The position numbers were made by a program, and so were the translations under genes. A model generated the notes under the pieces. It was not told the DNA's origin and searched no databases. It saw only the letters and a list, made by a program, of their open reading frames with translations. 64,000 bases of DNA, taken from NCBI GenBank assembly GCA_017514235.1, contig JAFWKK010000039.1:62001-126000 (forward strand), written 5' to 3'. Below are positions 32,517 to 41,511 of the stretch, piece by piece (position 1 is the stretch's first letter; each line of letters begins with the position of its first letter). The stretch is from Kiritimatiellia bacterium (GTDB lineage Bacteria; Verrucomicrobiota; Kiritimatiellia; RFP12; UBA1067).

Positions 32517-35500
32517 TCACTTCGACTTCTTCCACACGGCGTAAAGCGTAACCGTCTTGCCGTTCTTCGACGTAAGGTTCTTCACCTTCGCCTTGTTCTT
32601 GTACGCGACCTTGCCGCCCTTCTTCTTCGCCCAGCCCGTGAACTTGTACTTCGACCGCTTGAAGGCATTGGCCGTGAGCCTGACGTTCTTGCCATAGGTG
32701 GCGGAGAGCGTCTTCATCGTGCCTTTGCCGCCGTTCTTGTTGAACTTGATCTTGTACTTGTTCGCCGTCCACCGGGCATAGTACGTTACGTTCTTCGTCA
32801 TCTTGGTAGTGGCCTTTATCTTCGATCCGCCGCTCTTCTTGGTGTACCAGCCCTTGAGCGTGTAGCCCTTGCGCGTAGCCTTGGGCAGCGTGCCGACGGC
32901 ATCGCCCTTCGTCACATTGCGCGATGCAGGCGACACACTGCCGCCGTTGGCGTTGAACTTGACGGAGCAGATCGTCGCTACCGGCGACGGAGGCACCGGC
33001 GACGCGTCCTGCGTCCAGAACGGGTAGAGCGTAAGCGCGGCGTTGACGACATAGGACGCACCGAGGTCGTATGCCTTCGCTCCGCCGTCGCTCGTCGCCC
33101 AGCCGGTCTGCGTGTAACCCTTGCGCGTGAAGATCGCGCCGGCAAGCGAAAGCGTCACGTCCTTTGTCTTCGCCGCCGTCTGCTCCGATCCCGTGCCATA
33201 GGCACCGGGCTTGTACGTCACCGTGTAGACCGCCTTCCAGTAAGGATAGAGCGTGATTGCGGCATTTGCCGTGTAGGACGCCCCGAGAACGTATGCCTTG
33301 CTGCCTCCATCCTTAGTCGCCCAGCCTGTCTGCACATAACCAAGACGCGTGAAGATCGCGCCAGACAGCGTCAGCGCAATGCCCTCTGTCTTCGTCGCCG
33401 TCTGCTCCGACTCCATGCCGAAGACTCCGGGACTGTACGTAACGACATAGGTCGCCGGTGCCGGAGGCTCGTCCTTCGTCCAGAACGGATAGAGCGTTAT
33501 GTCGGCGTTGGCGGTGTAGGACGCGCCGAGACCGTACGTCTTCGAACCGCCATCCTTGATCGCCCAGCCCGCCTGCACATAGCCCTCGCGCGTGAAGAGC
33601 GCGCCCTTCAGCTTCAACGCAACACCCTCGGTCTTAGTCGCAGTCTGCAACGACCCGGCACCGTAGGCGCCCGGCCTGTACGTCACCGTATAGGTCGCAG
33701 GCGGAGGAGGCACAGGCGTCTCGTTCTCCGTCCAAAACGGGTAGAGCGTGACATCGGCGTTCGCCTCGTAAGATGCGCAAAGACCGTACGTCTTCGCTCC
33801 GCCGTCGCTCGTCGCCCAGCCCGTCTGCGTGTAGCCCTCGCGCGTGAAGAGCGCGCCAGCCAGCTCAAGCGCAACACCCTCGGTCTTAGTCGCAGTTTGC
33901 AACGACCCGGTGCCGTAGGCGCCCGGCCTGTACGTCACAGTATATGTCGCCGGCGGAGGAGGCACAGGCGCCTCGTTCTCCGTCCAGAACGGGTAGAGCG
34001 TGATGTCGGCGTTCGCCTCGTAGGATGCGCCAAGGCCGTATGTCTTCGCTCCGCCGTCGCTCGTCGCCCAGCCCGTCTGCGTGTAGCCCTCGCGCGTGAA
34101 GAGCGCGCCGGCCAACTCAAGCGCGACGTCCTCGGCCTTTATCTCCGTCTGCTGCGACCCGGTGCCGTTCGCGCCCGGCCTGTATGTCACGGTATATGTC
34201 GCCAGGGGAGGAGGCACAGGTGCCTCGTTCTCCGTCCAGAACGGGTAGAGCGTGATGTCGGCGTTCGCCTCGTAGGATGCGCCGAGGTCGTACGTCTTCG
34301 CCCCGCCGTCGCTCATGGCCCAGCCCGTCTGCGTGAAGCCGGAGCGCGTGAAGAGCGCGTCGGCCAGCGCAAGCGCGACGTCCTCGACCTTAGTCTCCGT
34401 CTGCTCTTGCCCCGTGCCGTAGGCGCCGGGGCTGTACGTCACGGTGTAGGTCTCTGGCTCCAGCGGCTCGTTCTCCGTCCAGAACGGGTAGAGAGTTATG
34501 GAGGCGTTCGCCGTATAGGACGCGCCGAGGTCGTACGTCTTCGCCCCGCCGTCGCTCATGGCCCAGCCCGTCTGCGTGAAGCCTTCGCGCGTGAAGAGCG
34601 CGTCGGCCAGCGCAAGCGCGACGCCATCGACCTTTGTCGCGGTCTGCTCTTGCCCCGTACCGTAGGCGCCGGGCTTGTACGTAACCGTGTATGTCACAGG
34701 CGTCGGCGGCACCGGCGGCGGCGAAGAGTTCTTCGTCCAGAACGGGTAGAGAGTGATGGCGGCGTTCGCCGTGTAGGGCGCGCCGAGGTCGTACGCCTTC
34801 GCCCCGCCGTCGCTCATCGCCCAGCCGGTCTGCGTGTACCCGGAGCGCGTGAAGGTCGCACCTCTCAGCGTCAGTGCGACATCCTTCGTCTTCGTAGCCG
34901 TCTGCTGCGATCCCGTGCCGTAGGCGCCGGGCTTGTACGTAACCGTGTATGTCACAGGTGCGTTCGCCGTCCACTTCGCATAGAGCGTCGTGGCGCTCGT
35001 CCTGTCCCACGTCCTCGCGCTCTCCCCCAACGCCGTGTAGTACTGCGTTCCGCTACCGCCGGTGGACGTGTAATAACCGCCGAACGTATAGCCAGAACGC
35101 GTCGGCACGGTTATAGGCGGCATTGCGCTACCGTAGGTGGCGGTCACGCTTGCCGTGCCGCCGCTTCCGCTCTGCATGCTCAAGGTCACGGCGTACTTGT
35201 TCGCCGACCATACCGCATAGAGCGTAACGGTGGCACCGGGCGAAGAAGTGAGGTCGCACGCCTGCGCGCCGTTGGAGTACTTGACGCCACCATCGCGAGT
35301 CTCCGCCCAGCCGGCGAACGCATGGCCCGTCCGAGTGAAGGAACAGGCGGGCAGCTTGATGCACGATCCTATGGCTGCCATTAGATCCGACATGCTCCCA
35401 GACCCGCCGTTGGCATTGAATGCAACGGTGTAGCAGTTCGTATTCCAGACGGCATAAAGGGTTATCTCGGCATAGACGCTGGAGAGGTTGAGGATTTTCG

Positions 35501-38500
35501 CGCAGTCCTGATAGACGACGGGGCCGTCCGGCGTCGTCGCCCAGCCAGCGAACATCGCACCGGCCTTCGTGAACTTGTTTGCGCTCAAGGTCCCAAGCGT
35601 GTCGTAGTAGAACCACTTGTTGCACTGACTGTCCATCGAGCCGCTGCCGCCGTTGGCGTCGTATGTGATTGAGTAAGGTATCGGATCCCACCGCGCATAG
35701 AGCCGCGTTACCGAAGAAAGGCATTTCGACGAAGTCGTCACCTCGGATCCGTCCGCCGCCGCCGTGTACCAGCGGCAGCGATAGTACCCTGTACGCGTCG
35801 CCTCCGGGAGATAGCCGTAGGTGTAGCCCACGGCGTACTTCGCCTCCTGCACGGCCGGCTCGCCACCGTCCGCGACAAACGTCACGCCGACTGTTTGCAC
35901 CGGAGCCGAGGGCAAGTATTTGAAGTTAGGCCAAGCGGTCTTTGCGACAGTACGACCGAATCGAGTTGTCGTTGTTTTGACGTAAGCGTAACAGTAGCCC
36001 TCTGGCTCGGAGACGCTTGATGGAATAGGCAGCGCAAGACCGTCTGCGCCGGAAGTTGCGTTGGCGGAATCAATGTATGTACTGTTGTTTATATAACCGT
36101 AGCTGATGCTGAAGTCCACGTCATTTAGATCCGTTGTCGGCTCTTCGGTAACGCCGTGCCGCCACCATGTCACGGCCTGCGGGACGACCTTCAGCGTCTG
36201 CCCCGGCCATACGACGCGCTGCGGCGAAGTCCAGGACGACAGCGAGACGCTCCACCCCCACACGTCGACTTCCTTCGACACGGAAACGCCGTTGCACTCC
36301 GCCGTGACCTTCAGCCTGGACGCCTTGCTGTATTTCTCCGGGTTGGGGAACGTGACGAGGCCCTCGGACGACATGACGGCGTTAGTGACTGCGGTCTCAG
36401 CAATCGTCCACTTCGGCGCGACATCCACCACACTGCCGTCCGCGAGACGGCACGTTGCCGTGAACTGAACTGACTCGACGTCATAGAGGTCGATCACGTC
36501 CGGCCCAGCCAACTCAATCGTCGCCACTGCGGGAAGGTTCCACACGGCGTAGAGCGTAACGGTCTCGCCGCAGGACGTGGCTAGGTTGCAGACCTCGCCG
36601 CTGTCGGTGAATTCCACCTTGCCGTCCGGCGTGCGCGACCAGCCGGCGAACGTTGCGCCGCGACGGGTGAAAGTCGCCGGGTTCAGAGAAGAACACGTCC
36701 CTACACGACCTATCTGCGGCGTCGCCTCGCCCGTGCCTCCGTTCGCGTCGAAAACGATCTTATAGCCGTTCTCAACCCATGCGGCGTAAAGTACAAGCGA
36801 AACGTTGCCGTCGAGAAGGTTTAGGAACTCCCCTCCGTCCTGATATTCGACCGATCCCTCGGGCGACGTCGACCAGCCAACGAACATTGCGCCTGCTTTC
36901 GTGAATGTATTCGCACGCAGGTTCGCAGGCCTGCCGTAATAGAAATACGCCCCGGACATAGAACCGCTGCCGCCATTGGCATCATATGAGACGTAGCAGT
37001 ATTTAGGACTCCAGCGCGCATAGAGCCGCGTTACCGAGGCGAGGCAGTCCGAGGAGGTCGTCACCCGCGTGCCTCCCTCTGCGGCCGTGTACCAATCGCA
37101 GTTGTACCCCTTGCGCGCCACCAACGGAAGATAGCCGTAAGTGTATCCCACGGCGTACTTCGCCGCCTGCACGGCCGGCTCGGCCCCGTCCGCAACGAAC
37201 GTCACGTCGACCATCTGCACCGGAGCCGAAGGCAACCACTTGAAGACATAGGAAGAACCCCTGACGATGGAGTGTCCGAGACGAGTCGCCTCGACATCGA
37301 TATAGACATAGCAGGAGCCTTCCGAGCCGGAGGCTGTTGACGGTATCTGCACCGCAATGCCGTCCGCGCCCGAAGTCACGTTGTCGGAACTAAGGTACGT
37401 GTCGCCCGCATAGCCGTAGCTGTAACGGAAGTTCACGCCGCTGAAATCGGAAGTCGGCTCCTCCGTAACGCCGTGCCTCCACCAGGTCACCGCGGTCGGA
37501 ACGACCTTCAGCGTCTGCCCCGGCCACAGGACGCGCTGCGGCGAAGTCCAGGACGCAAGCGTGACGCTCCAGCCCCACACATCGACCTCCTTCGACGCGA
37601 AAGCGCCGTTACACTCCGCAGTGACCCTAAGTCTGGACGCCTTATTGTACTTCTCCGGGTTGGGGAACGTAACGAGGCCTTCGGACGAAATGACGGCATT
37701 CGTGACGACGGTCTCGGCGATCGTCCACTTGGGCGCGACGTCCACAATAGTGCCGTTCGCGAGCCTGCACGTCGCAGTGAACTGCGCCGACTCGACGTCG
37801 TAGAGGTCGATCACGTCCGGGCCAGCCAACTCCACCGTCGCCACGGAAGGGAGGTTCCACACGGCGTAGAGCGTCACGGTCGCTCCGCAAGTCGTGGCGA
37901 GGTTGCAGACCTCGCCGCCGTCTGTGAACTCCACCTTGCCGCCCGGCGTGCGCGACCAGCCGGCGAACGTCGCGCCGCGACGGGTGAAAGTCGTCAGATT
38001 CAGCGAGTGGCACGTTCCAACACTGCACATTTGCGGCGTCATCTCGCCCGCGCCGCCGTTCGCGTCAAACACGACCTTGTAGCCGTTCTCGACCCATACG
38101 GCGTAGAGGGTCATCGATACGTTCTCGTCGGCATGGTAGCGTATCTCCGCACCGTCCTGATAGACGACCGGCCCTCCAGGCGACTTCGCCCAGCCGGCGA
38201 ACATCGCGTTGCTCTTCGTGAACGTGTTAGCGCGCAGGTTCGCAGACCTGTCGTAGTAGAACCACGAGGCAGACATCGACCCCGTACCGCCGTTGGCGTT
38301 GTATACGGCATAACAGTATTTCGGAGACCAATGAGCATAAAGCCGCGTCAACGAGGCGTTGCATTCGGACGAAGTGTACATCGCCGTTCCGTACTCGGCG
38401 GCCGTGTACCAGTTGCAGTAGTACCCCACCATTGACACGTTGGGGAAAGCGCCATACGGACGCCCGACGGCGTACTTCGCCGTCTGCATGGCCGGATCTC

Positions 38501-41312
38501 CGCCATTCCCGTCAAAGGCGACTGCTACCATCTGCGATGGCTCGGAGCTGACATACTGAAGATTCGGATAAACCCAACTGCGGCCGGCAAGCTCAACCCC
38601 TGAAACATTGCCGTACGTCTCGAGATAGATGTCGCAGCGGTAATCGGACTCTTCGCCCACGCCGTCGGGGACGGCAATGGAAATCGTTCGAGACGTGCCA
38701 GTGGACCCTCTTATATAGGCGTTCCCGATATAGCCATACCAGTAAGTACCGACACCCGCAAAGTCTTCGGTCGGCTCTTCCCAGCCGCCATGCCGCCACC
38801 ACTGAACCCGATCGATCGTCAGCGTCACCGTCTTCCCCGGCCATATGCACATGTCGGAAAGCGTGTACTTGCTGACCTTGACGCTCGAGCCCCAAACCGT
38901 GATGTCCGCAACTGCCGATTGCGTCCCGTAACGGGCCTTCAGCATTACCGAAGACTCTCCGCTGTATGCGTTTCTCCTGAAGGAAAGATATCCGGACGCC
39001 GACATGGTGCAGTTCGTAGACCCTTCTTCTACGACTTCCCAGCTGACCGGCACCTCAACCTGCGATCCGTCCGAGAGAACGGCGTTCCCGGAAAACTGCG
39101 CGCCGTCTACATTGTACAGGTCAACCGTCCTCGGCCCGTCTATCACAAGCCTCGTGGCGACTACGCCGTCGATGATGCGCACCGTCTTGGTCGCCGTGTA
39201 GGGCACATTCCAGAAATATCCCTCGCACCGCACGGTGACGTCGCCTGACGCGCCCTCGACCGGCGACAGGATGTTGTCTCCTGTTATTGTCGCCGCCGTT
39301 CCCGAGACGACGCTCCATGAAAGGCCGTCGCTCACGTCCGTTTCCGTCCCGTCGGGGAACGAGAGCCTTGCCGCCATCGTGGTAGGAATCGTCACCTGGC
39401 CTGGCGCGACGACGGCAAGCGACGCAGGCGCCGCGTTGAGCCTGGACCACTGGGTTTTCGCAATACTCAGGTTGTATTCAGTTCCGGAAGAGCTGTAGCC
39501 GTGGCTGATAGTGAACCGCCCGTTGTCTGCCGCCCAGCGGTCCTTCAGCTTCCAGACCCGCGGATCGAACGTTCCCCAGTACGGCGACCCGGTGTACGTC
39601 TCGTCGTCCAAGCCGTATGAGTTGACCATCGTGTTGGCGTAGAAGAGAACGAAGTCGGACGAGAACGCGCTCCCCATCCCCTTGATCTGCGACTTCAGCG
39701 CTTCGCAGTAGCTACATCCGTCGTACCCGACAATCACCATCAGTATCTTTCCTTCGCGCAGCGCGGCCCGCAAGGCTGCGGAGGGAGAGGTGTAGGCCAC
39801 CACGGCATCGGAATCGGAGACGGTGAAGTCGACCGGGGGAGGCAATGCGTCCACCAGGGTTGACGCCGCGTACGAGCCGACATTTGCGGCATTGGCCCCC
39901 ACCGTAACCGATTTCACGTCCCCGAGGCAGGAGCAGGTCAGCGTTCCCGCGACCGGCGTAACGCGCACGCCCCAGTAGCCGTTCTCGTCCGTTTCCACGG
40001 TCTTGCCGCCGGCGTTCACGTCCGCATATGCCGCCGCCTTGCCCGACGCCGTCGTCACGCGACCCCGCATCGCCAGCGTGTCGGACGTCGCCCCGATCAT
40101 CGTCACGACCGCTTCCAACGACGAGAACTCGTCAACGTTCGGCAAGGCGTACCATGCGTCGGTGGAGCCGCCCCAGCCCATGAAGACGCGGGTATAGGCC
40201 GTCGAATACTCGTCTTCGCCGTAGCCAACCGCAATGACGGCATGTCCGCCACGCGACCCCCTGACCGACATCACCACCGGCGCGCCGCAACGGACTTGCG
40301 CATAGATCAGCTTTTCGTACTGGCTGGCCGAGCCTATAGAGACATACCGGGCGTCGGCGAAGCCAAATTTCGTCCGCAGTATGTTTGCCAGGTCGGATGT
40401 ATAGGACGAGGAACCGTCGCTTCCGTACGACATCTCCAGGCAAACGCCCATGTCATAGACGGCTCTGTTGACAAGTTCCTTCTGCTCGGCCGTAAACGAG
40501 TAATAGGAAGCGTCCGACTCCGGAAGAATCGACCAGTCGTAGTCCACTCCCTTCGTCGTCAGGGTTACGCTTGCGCCGTCCACCTTGCAGGTGTTCGTAA
40601 CCTTGGGCGCGGCGGTGACGTTGAAGAACTGAAGAAGCGCCGCGCCAGCCGTCGCCACGCACCCGGCAGGATAGTTCTTCGGCGTGTAGTCGCTGAACTG
40701 GTTCCAGTATGTCAGTCGCCTGGAAGACCATTCCGACAGGTATCGGACTACCGTAGTGGGCGTCGTCGGATCGGCGGAAACCGCCGACAGGCTGCCAAGT
40801 CGTCTCTTGTCTGCCGACGGCTCGCCGGACAGCTTCGCCCACTTTTGCCTGGCGCGGCTTCGCGCCGTCGAGGCGGACACTACAGCCGTTCCGCCTCCGG
40901 ACGCCGAAGCGGAGCTTGCGCCGGTCTTCATGCGTTCGTCTTGCGCCTCGTCGTCCGAAAGCATTTCAAGACGGCCGCGCATGTCGGAAAGGAGCAACGC
41001 CTCAAGCGGATGGTCTTGCGGGATTTCGCCGTCGTACCTGTCGATCACGGCCACGATGGGCTCGATTTCCGTGTCGGCCGACGCCACGACGCAGCCTCCG
41101 CCGCTCATGGCGACCTCGTACCAGAGGAGCTTTCCGTCGCCGTCGCGGCGCTCCTTGACGGAAACGGGCGCCCCTGCTTCCCCGGAGAGCGAACCGTTCC
41201 GCGCAGCCCATGCCCTGGCGGCCGCAAGAGCCATGTCGCCGGTTACTTCCGCGGCTTGTGCCGCCATAGCCAAGGCCGTCGCAACGGCCAAGAACATCCG
41301 TTTCAGCAACAT
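32517..41312 (-). CDS. Giant secreted C10-family (streptopain-like) peptidase with thioredoxin-like domain and InlB-type repeats
   Basis: About 2931 residues from ATG 41312 (signal MLLKRMFLAVATALAMAAQA). Alternative starts are GTG 41366, which has AAGGA upstream, and the frame's first ATG at 41420 inside the TATAAT. Order: Spi-like propeptide (about 20-110), C10 peptidase with Cys218 in NYPAGCVATAG and His357 in RGGHAVIAVGYG, a carboxypeptidase-regulatory-like beta domain (about 420-500), a thioredoxin-like domain with CSYC at 533-536, Big-like domains, long InlB/Listeria-Bacteroides repeats (YDANGGSGSM, FAGWSRTP, VTLYAVW), eight near-identical units (about 2118-2774) and two lysine-rich InlB repeats at the end. 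It is probably a surface adhesin-protease. It is followed 29 bases later by the RHS-CARDB giant. Confidence 0.85.
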   Translation of the reverse strand: MLLKRMFLAVATALAMAAQAAEVTGDMALAAARAWAARNGSLSGEAGAPVSVKERRDGDGKLLWYEVAMSGGGCVVASADTEIEPIVAVIDRYDGEIPQDHPLEALLLSDMRGRLEMLSDDEAQDERMKTGASSASASGGGTAVVSASTARSRARQKWAKLSGEPSADKRRLGSLSAVSADPTTPTTVVRYLSEWSSRRLTYWNQFSDYTPKNYPAGCVATAGAALLQFFNVTAAPKVTNTCKVDGASVTLTTKGVDYDWSILPESDASYYSFTAEQKELVNRAVYDMGVCLEMSYGSDGSSSYTSDLANILRTKFGFADARYVSIGSASQYEKLIYAQVRCGAPVVMSVRGSRGGHAVIAVGYGEDEYSTAYTRVFMGWGGSTDAWYALPNVDEFSSLEAVVTMIGATSDTLAMRGRVTTASGKAAAYADVNAGGKTVETDENGYWGVRVTPVAGTLTCSCLGDVKSVTVGANAANVGSYAASTLVDALPPPVDFTVSDSDAVVAYTSPSAALRAALREGKILMVIVGYDGCSYCEALKSQIKGMGSAFSSDFVLFYANTMVNSYGLDDETYTGSPYWGTFDPRVWKLKDRWAADNGRFTISHGYSSSGTEYNLSIAKTQWSRLNAAPASLAVVAPGQVTIPTTMAARLSFPDGTETDVSDGLSWSVVSGTAATITGDNILSPVEGASGDVTVRCEGYFWNVPYTATKTVRIIDGVVATRLVIDGPRTVDLYNVDGAQFSGNAVLSDGSQVEVPVSWEVVEEGSTNCTMSASGYLSFRRNAYSGESSVMLKARYGTQSAVADITVWGSSVKVSKYTLSDMCIWPGKTVTLTIDRVQWWRHGGWEEPTEDFAGVGTYWYGYIGNAYIRGSTGTSRTISIAVPDGVGEESDYRCDIYLETYGNVSGVELAGRSWVYPNLQYVSSEPSQMVAVAFDGNGGDPAMQTAKYAVGRPYGAFPNVSMVGYYCNWYTAAEYGTAMYTSSECNASLTRLYAHWSPKYCYAVYNANGGTGSMSASWFYYDRSANLRANTFTKSNAMFAGWAKSPGGPVVYQDGAEIRYHADENVSMTLYAVWVENGYKVVFDANGGAGEMTPQMCSVGTCHSLNLTTFTRRGATFAGWSRTPGGKVEFTDGGEVCNLATTCGATVTLYAVWNLPSVATVELAGPDVIDLYDVESAQFTATCRLANGTIVDVAPKWTIAETVVTNAVISSEGLVTFPNPEKYNKASRLRVTAECNGAFASKEVDVWGWSVTLASWTSPQRVLWPGQTLKVVPTAVTWWRHGVTEEPTSDFSGVNFRYSYGYAGDTYLSSDNVTSGADGIAVQIPSTASGSEGSCYVYIDVEATRLGHSIVRGSSYVFKWLPSAPVQMVDVTFVADGAEPAVQAAKYAVGYTYGYLPLVARKGYNCDWYTAAEGGTRVTTSSDCLASVTRLYARWSPKYCYVSYDANGGSGSMSGAYFYYGRPANLRANTFTKAGAMFVGWSTSPEGSVEYQDGGEFLNLLDGNVSLVLYAAWVENGYKIVFDANGGTGEATPQIGRVGTCSSLNPATFTRRGATFAGWSRTPDGKVEFTDSGEVCNLATSCGETVTLYAVWNLPAVATIELAGPDVIDLYDVESVQFTATCRLADGSVVDVAPKWTIAETAVTNAVMSSEGLVTFPNPEKYSKASRLKVTAECNGVSVSKEVDVWGWSVSLSSWTSPQRVVWPGQTLKVVPQAVTWWRHGVTEEPTTDLNDVDFSISYGYINNSTYIDSANATSGADGLALPIPSSVSEPEGYCYAYVKTTTTRFGRTVAKTAWPNFKYLPSAPVQTVGVTFVADGGEPAVQEAKYAVGYTYGYLPEATRTGYYRCRWYTAAADGSEVTTSSKCLSSVTRLYARWDPIPYSITYDANGGSGSMDSQCNKWFYYDTLGTLSANKFTKAGAMFAGWATTPDGPVVYQDCAKILNLSSVYAEITLYAVWNTNCYTVAFNANGGSGSMSDLMAAIGSCIKLPACSFTRTGHAFAGWAETRDGGVKYSNGAQACDLTSSPGATVTLYAVWSANKYAVTLSMQSGSGGTASVTATYGSAMPPITVPTRSGYTFGGYYTSTGGSGTQYYTALGESARTWDRTSATTLYAKWTANAPVTYTVTYKPGAYGTGSQQTATKTKDVALTLRGATFTRSGYTQTGWAMSDGGAKAYDLGAPYTANAAITLYPFWTKNSSPPPVPPTPVTYTVTYKPGAYGTGQEQTATKVDGVALALADALFTREGFTQTGWAMSDGGAKTYDLGASYTANASITLYPFWTENEPLEPETYTVTYSPGAYGTGQEQTETKVEDVALALADALFTRSGFTQTGWAMSDGGAKTYDLGASYEANADITLYPFWTENEAPVPPPLATYTVTYRPGANGTGSQQTEIKAEDVALELAGALFTREGYTQTGWATSDGGAKTYGLGASYEANADITLYPFWTENEAPVPPPPATYTVTYRPGAYGTGSLQTATKTEGVALELAGALFTREGYTQTGWATSDGGAKTYGLCASYEANADVTLYPFWTENETPVPPPPATYTVTYRPGAYGAGSLQTATKTEGVALKLKGALFTREGYVQAGWAIKDGGSKTYGLGASYTANADITLYPFWTKDEPPAPATYVVTYSPGVFGMESEQTATKTEGIALTLSGAIFTRLGYVQTGWATKDGGSKAYVLGASYTANAAITLYPYWKAVYTVTYKPGAYGTGSEQTAAKTKDVTLSLAGAIFTRKGYTQTGWATSDGGAKAYDLGASYVVNAALTLYPFWTQDASPVPPSPVATICSVKFNANGGSVSPASRNVTKGDAVGTLPKATRKGYTLKGWYTKKSGGSKIKATTKMTKNVTYYARWTANKYKIKFNKNGGKGTMKTLSATYGKNVRLTANAFKRSKYKFTGWAKKKGGKVAYKNKAKVKNLTSKNGKTVTLYAVWKKSK
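32990..34957 (-). repeat. Eight tandem about 250-bp coding repeats in the C10 peptidase gene
   Basis: Eight head-to-tail units of roughly 74-86 codons each begin Y-T-V-T-Y-x-P-G-A-Y-G and end TLYPFW plus a proline linker. Units 4 and 5 are almost identical at the base level, so the array is recent and likely variable in copy number. Between the TGWA and GGAK segments the units differ mainly in a few charged residues. Confidence 0.9.
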
Positions 41313-41418
41313 GCCCGGCGTCTTGCCAGCGCAAGCGGCTCTTCCGCAAACAGTTTCTACACTCACTGCCTCAGTCCTTAATAGTGGTATCCCGGGCACG
41401 ACGCCCCCCAACTCCAAC

Positions 41419-41424
41419 ATTATA
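41419..41424 (-). promoter_or_regulatory. Promoter -10 for the C10 peptidase gene
   Basis: GGCGTTTTGGTATAAT on the minus strand has its TATAAT at 41424-41419. The predicted start near 41412 gives a leader of about 100 bases to ATG 41312, or 46 bases to GTG 41366. Confidence 0.55.
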
Positions 41425-41498
41425 CCAAAACGCCGCTAACGCTGGCAATGGCACAACCCGGCTTTAGTTCTGAAACACCATGCTCCGCCTGTTTTTGG

Positions 41499-41504
41499 TA
41501 TAAT
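41499..41504 (+). promoter_or_regulatory. Leaderless promoter of the rhamnosidase gene, divergent
   Basis: TGTTTTTGGTATAAT has its TATAAT at 41499-41504, followed by 7 bases and ATG 41512. It is back to back with the C10 peptidase promoter, 75 bases apart, and both share TTTTGGTATAAT. Confidence 0.6.
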
Positions 41505-41511
41505 GTCTCGC

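Noticed and set aside
32990..34957. Possible CRISPR array
   Set aside because: The repeats are about 250 bases, in frame and translated; no short repeats with unique spacers occur. The 33-bp array at 46131 has no spacer structure either.
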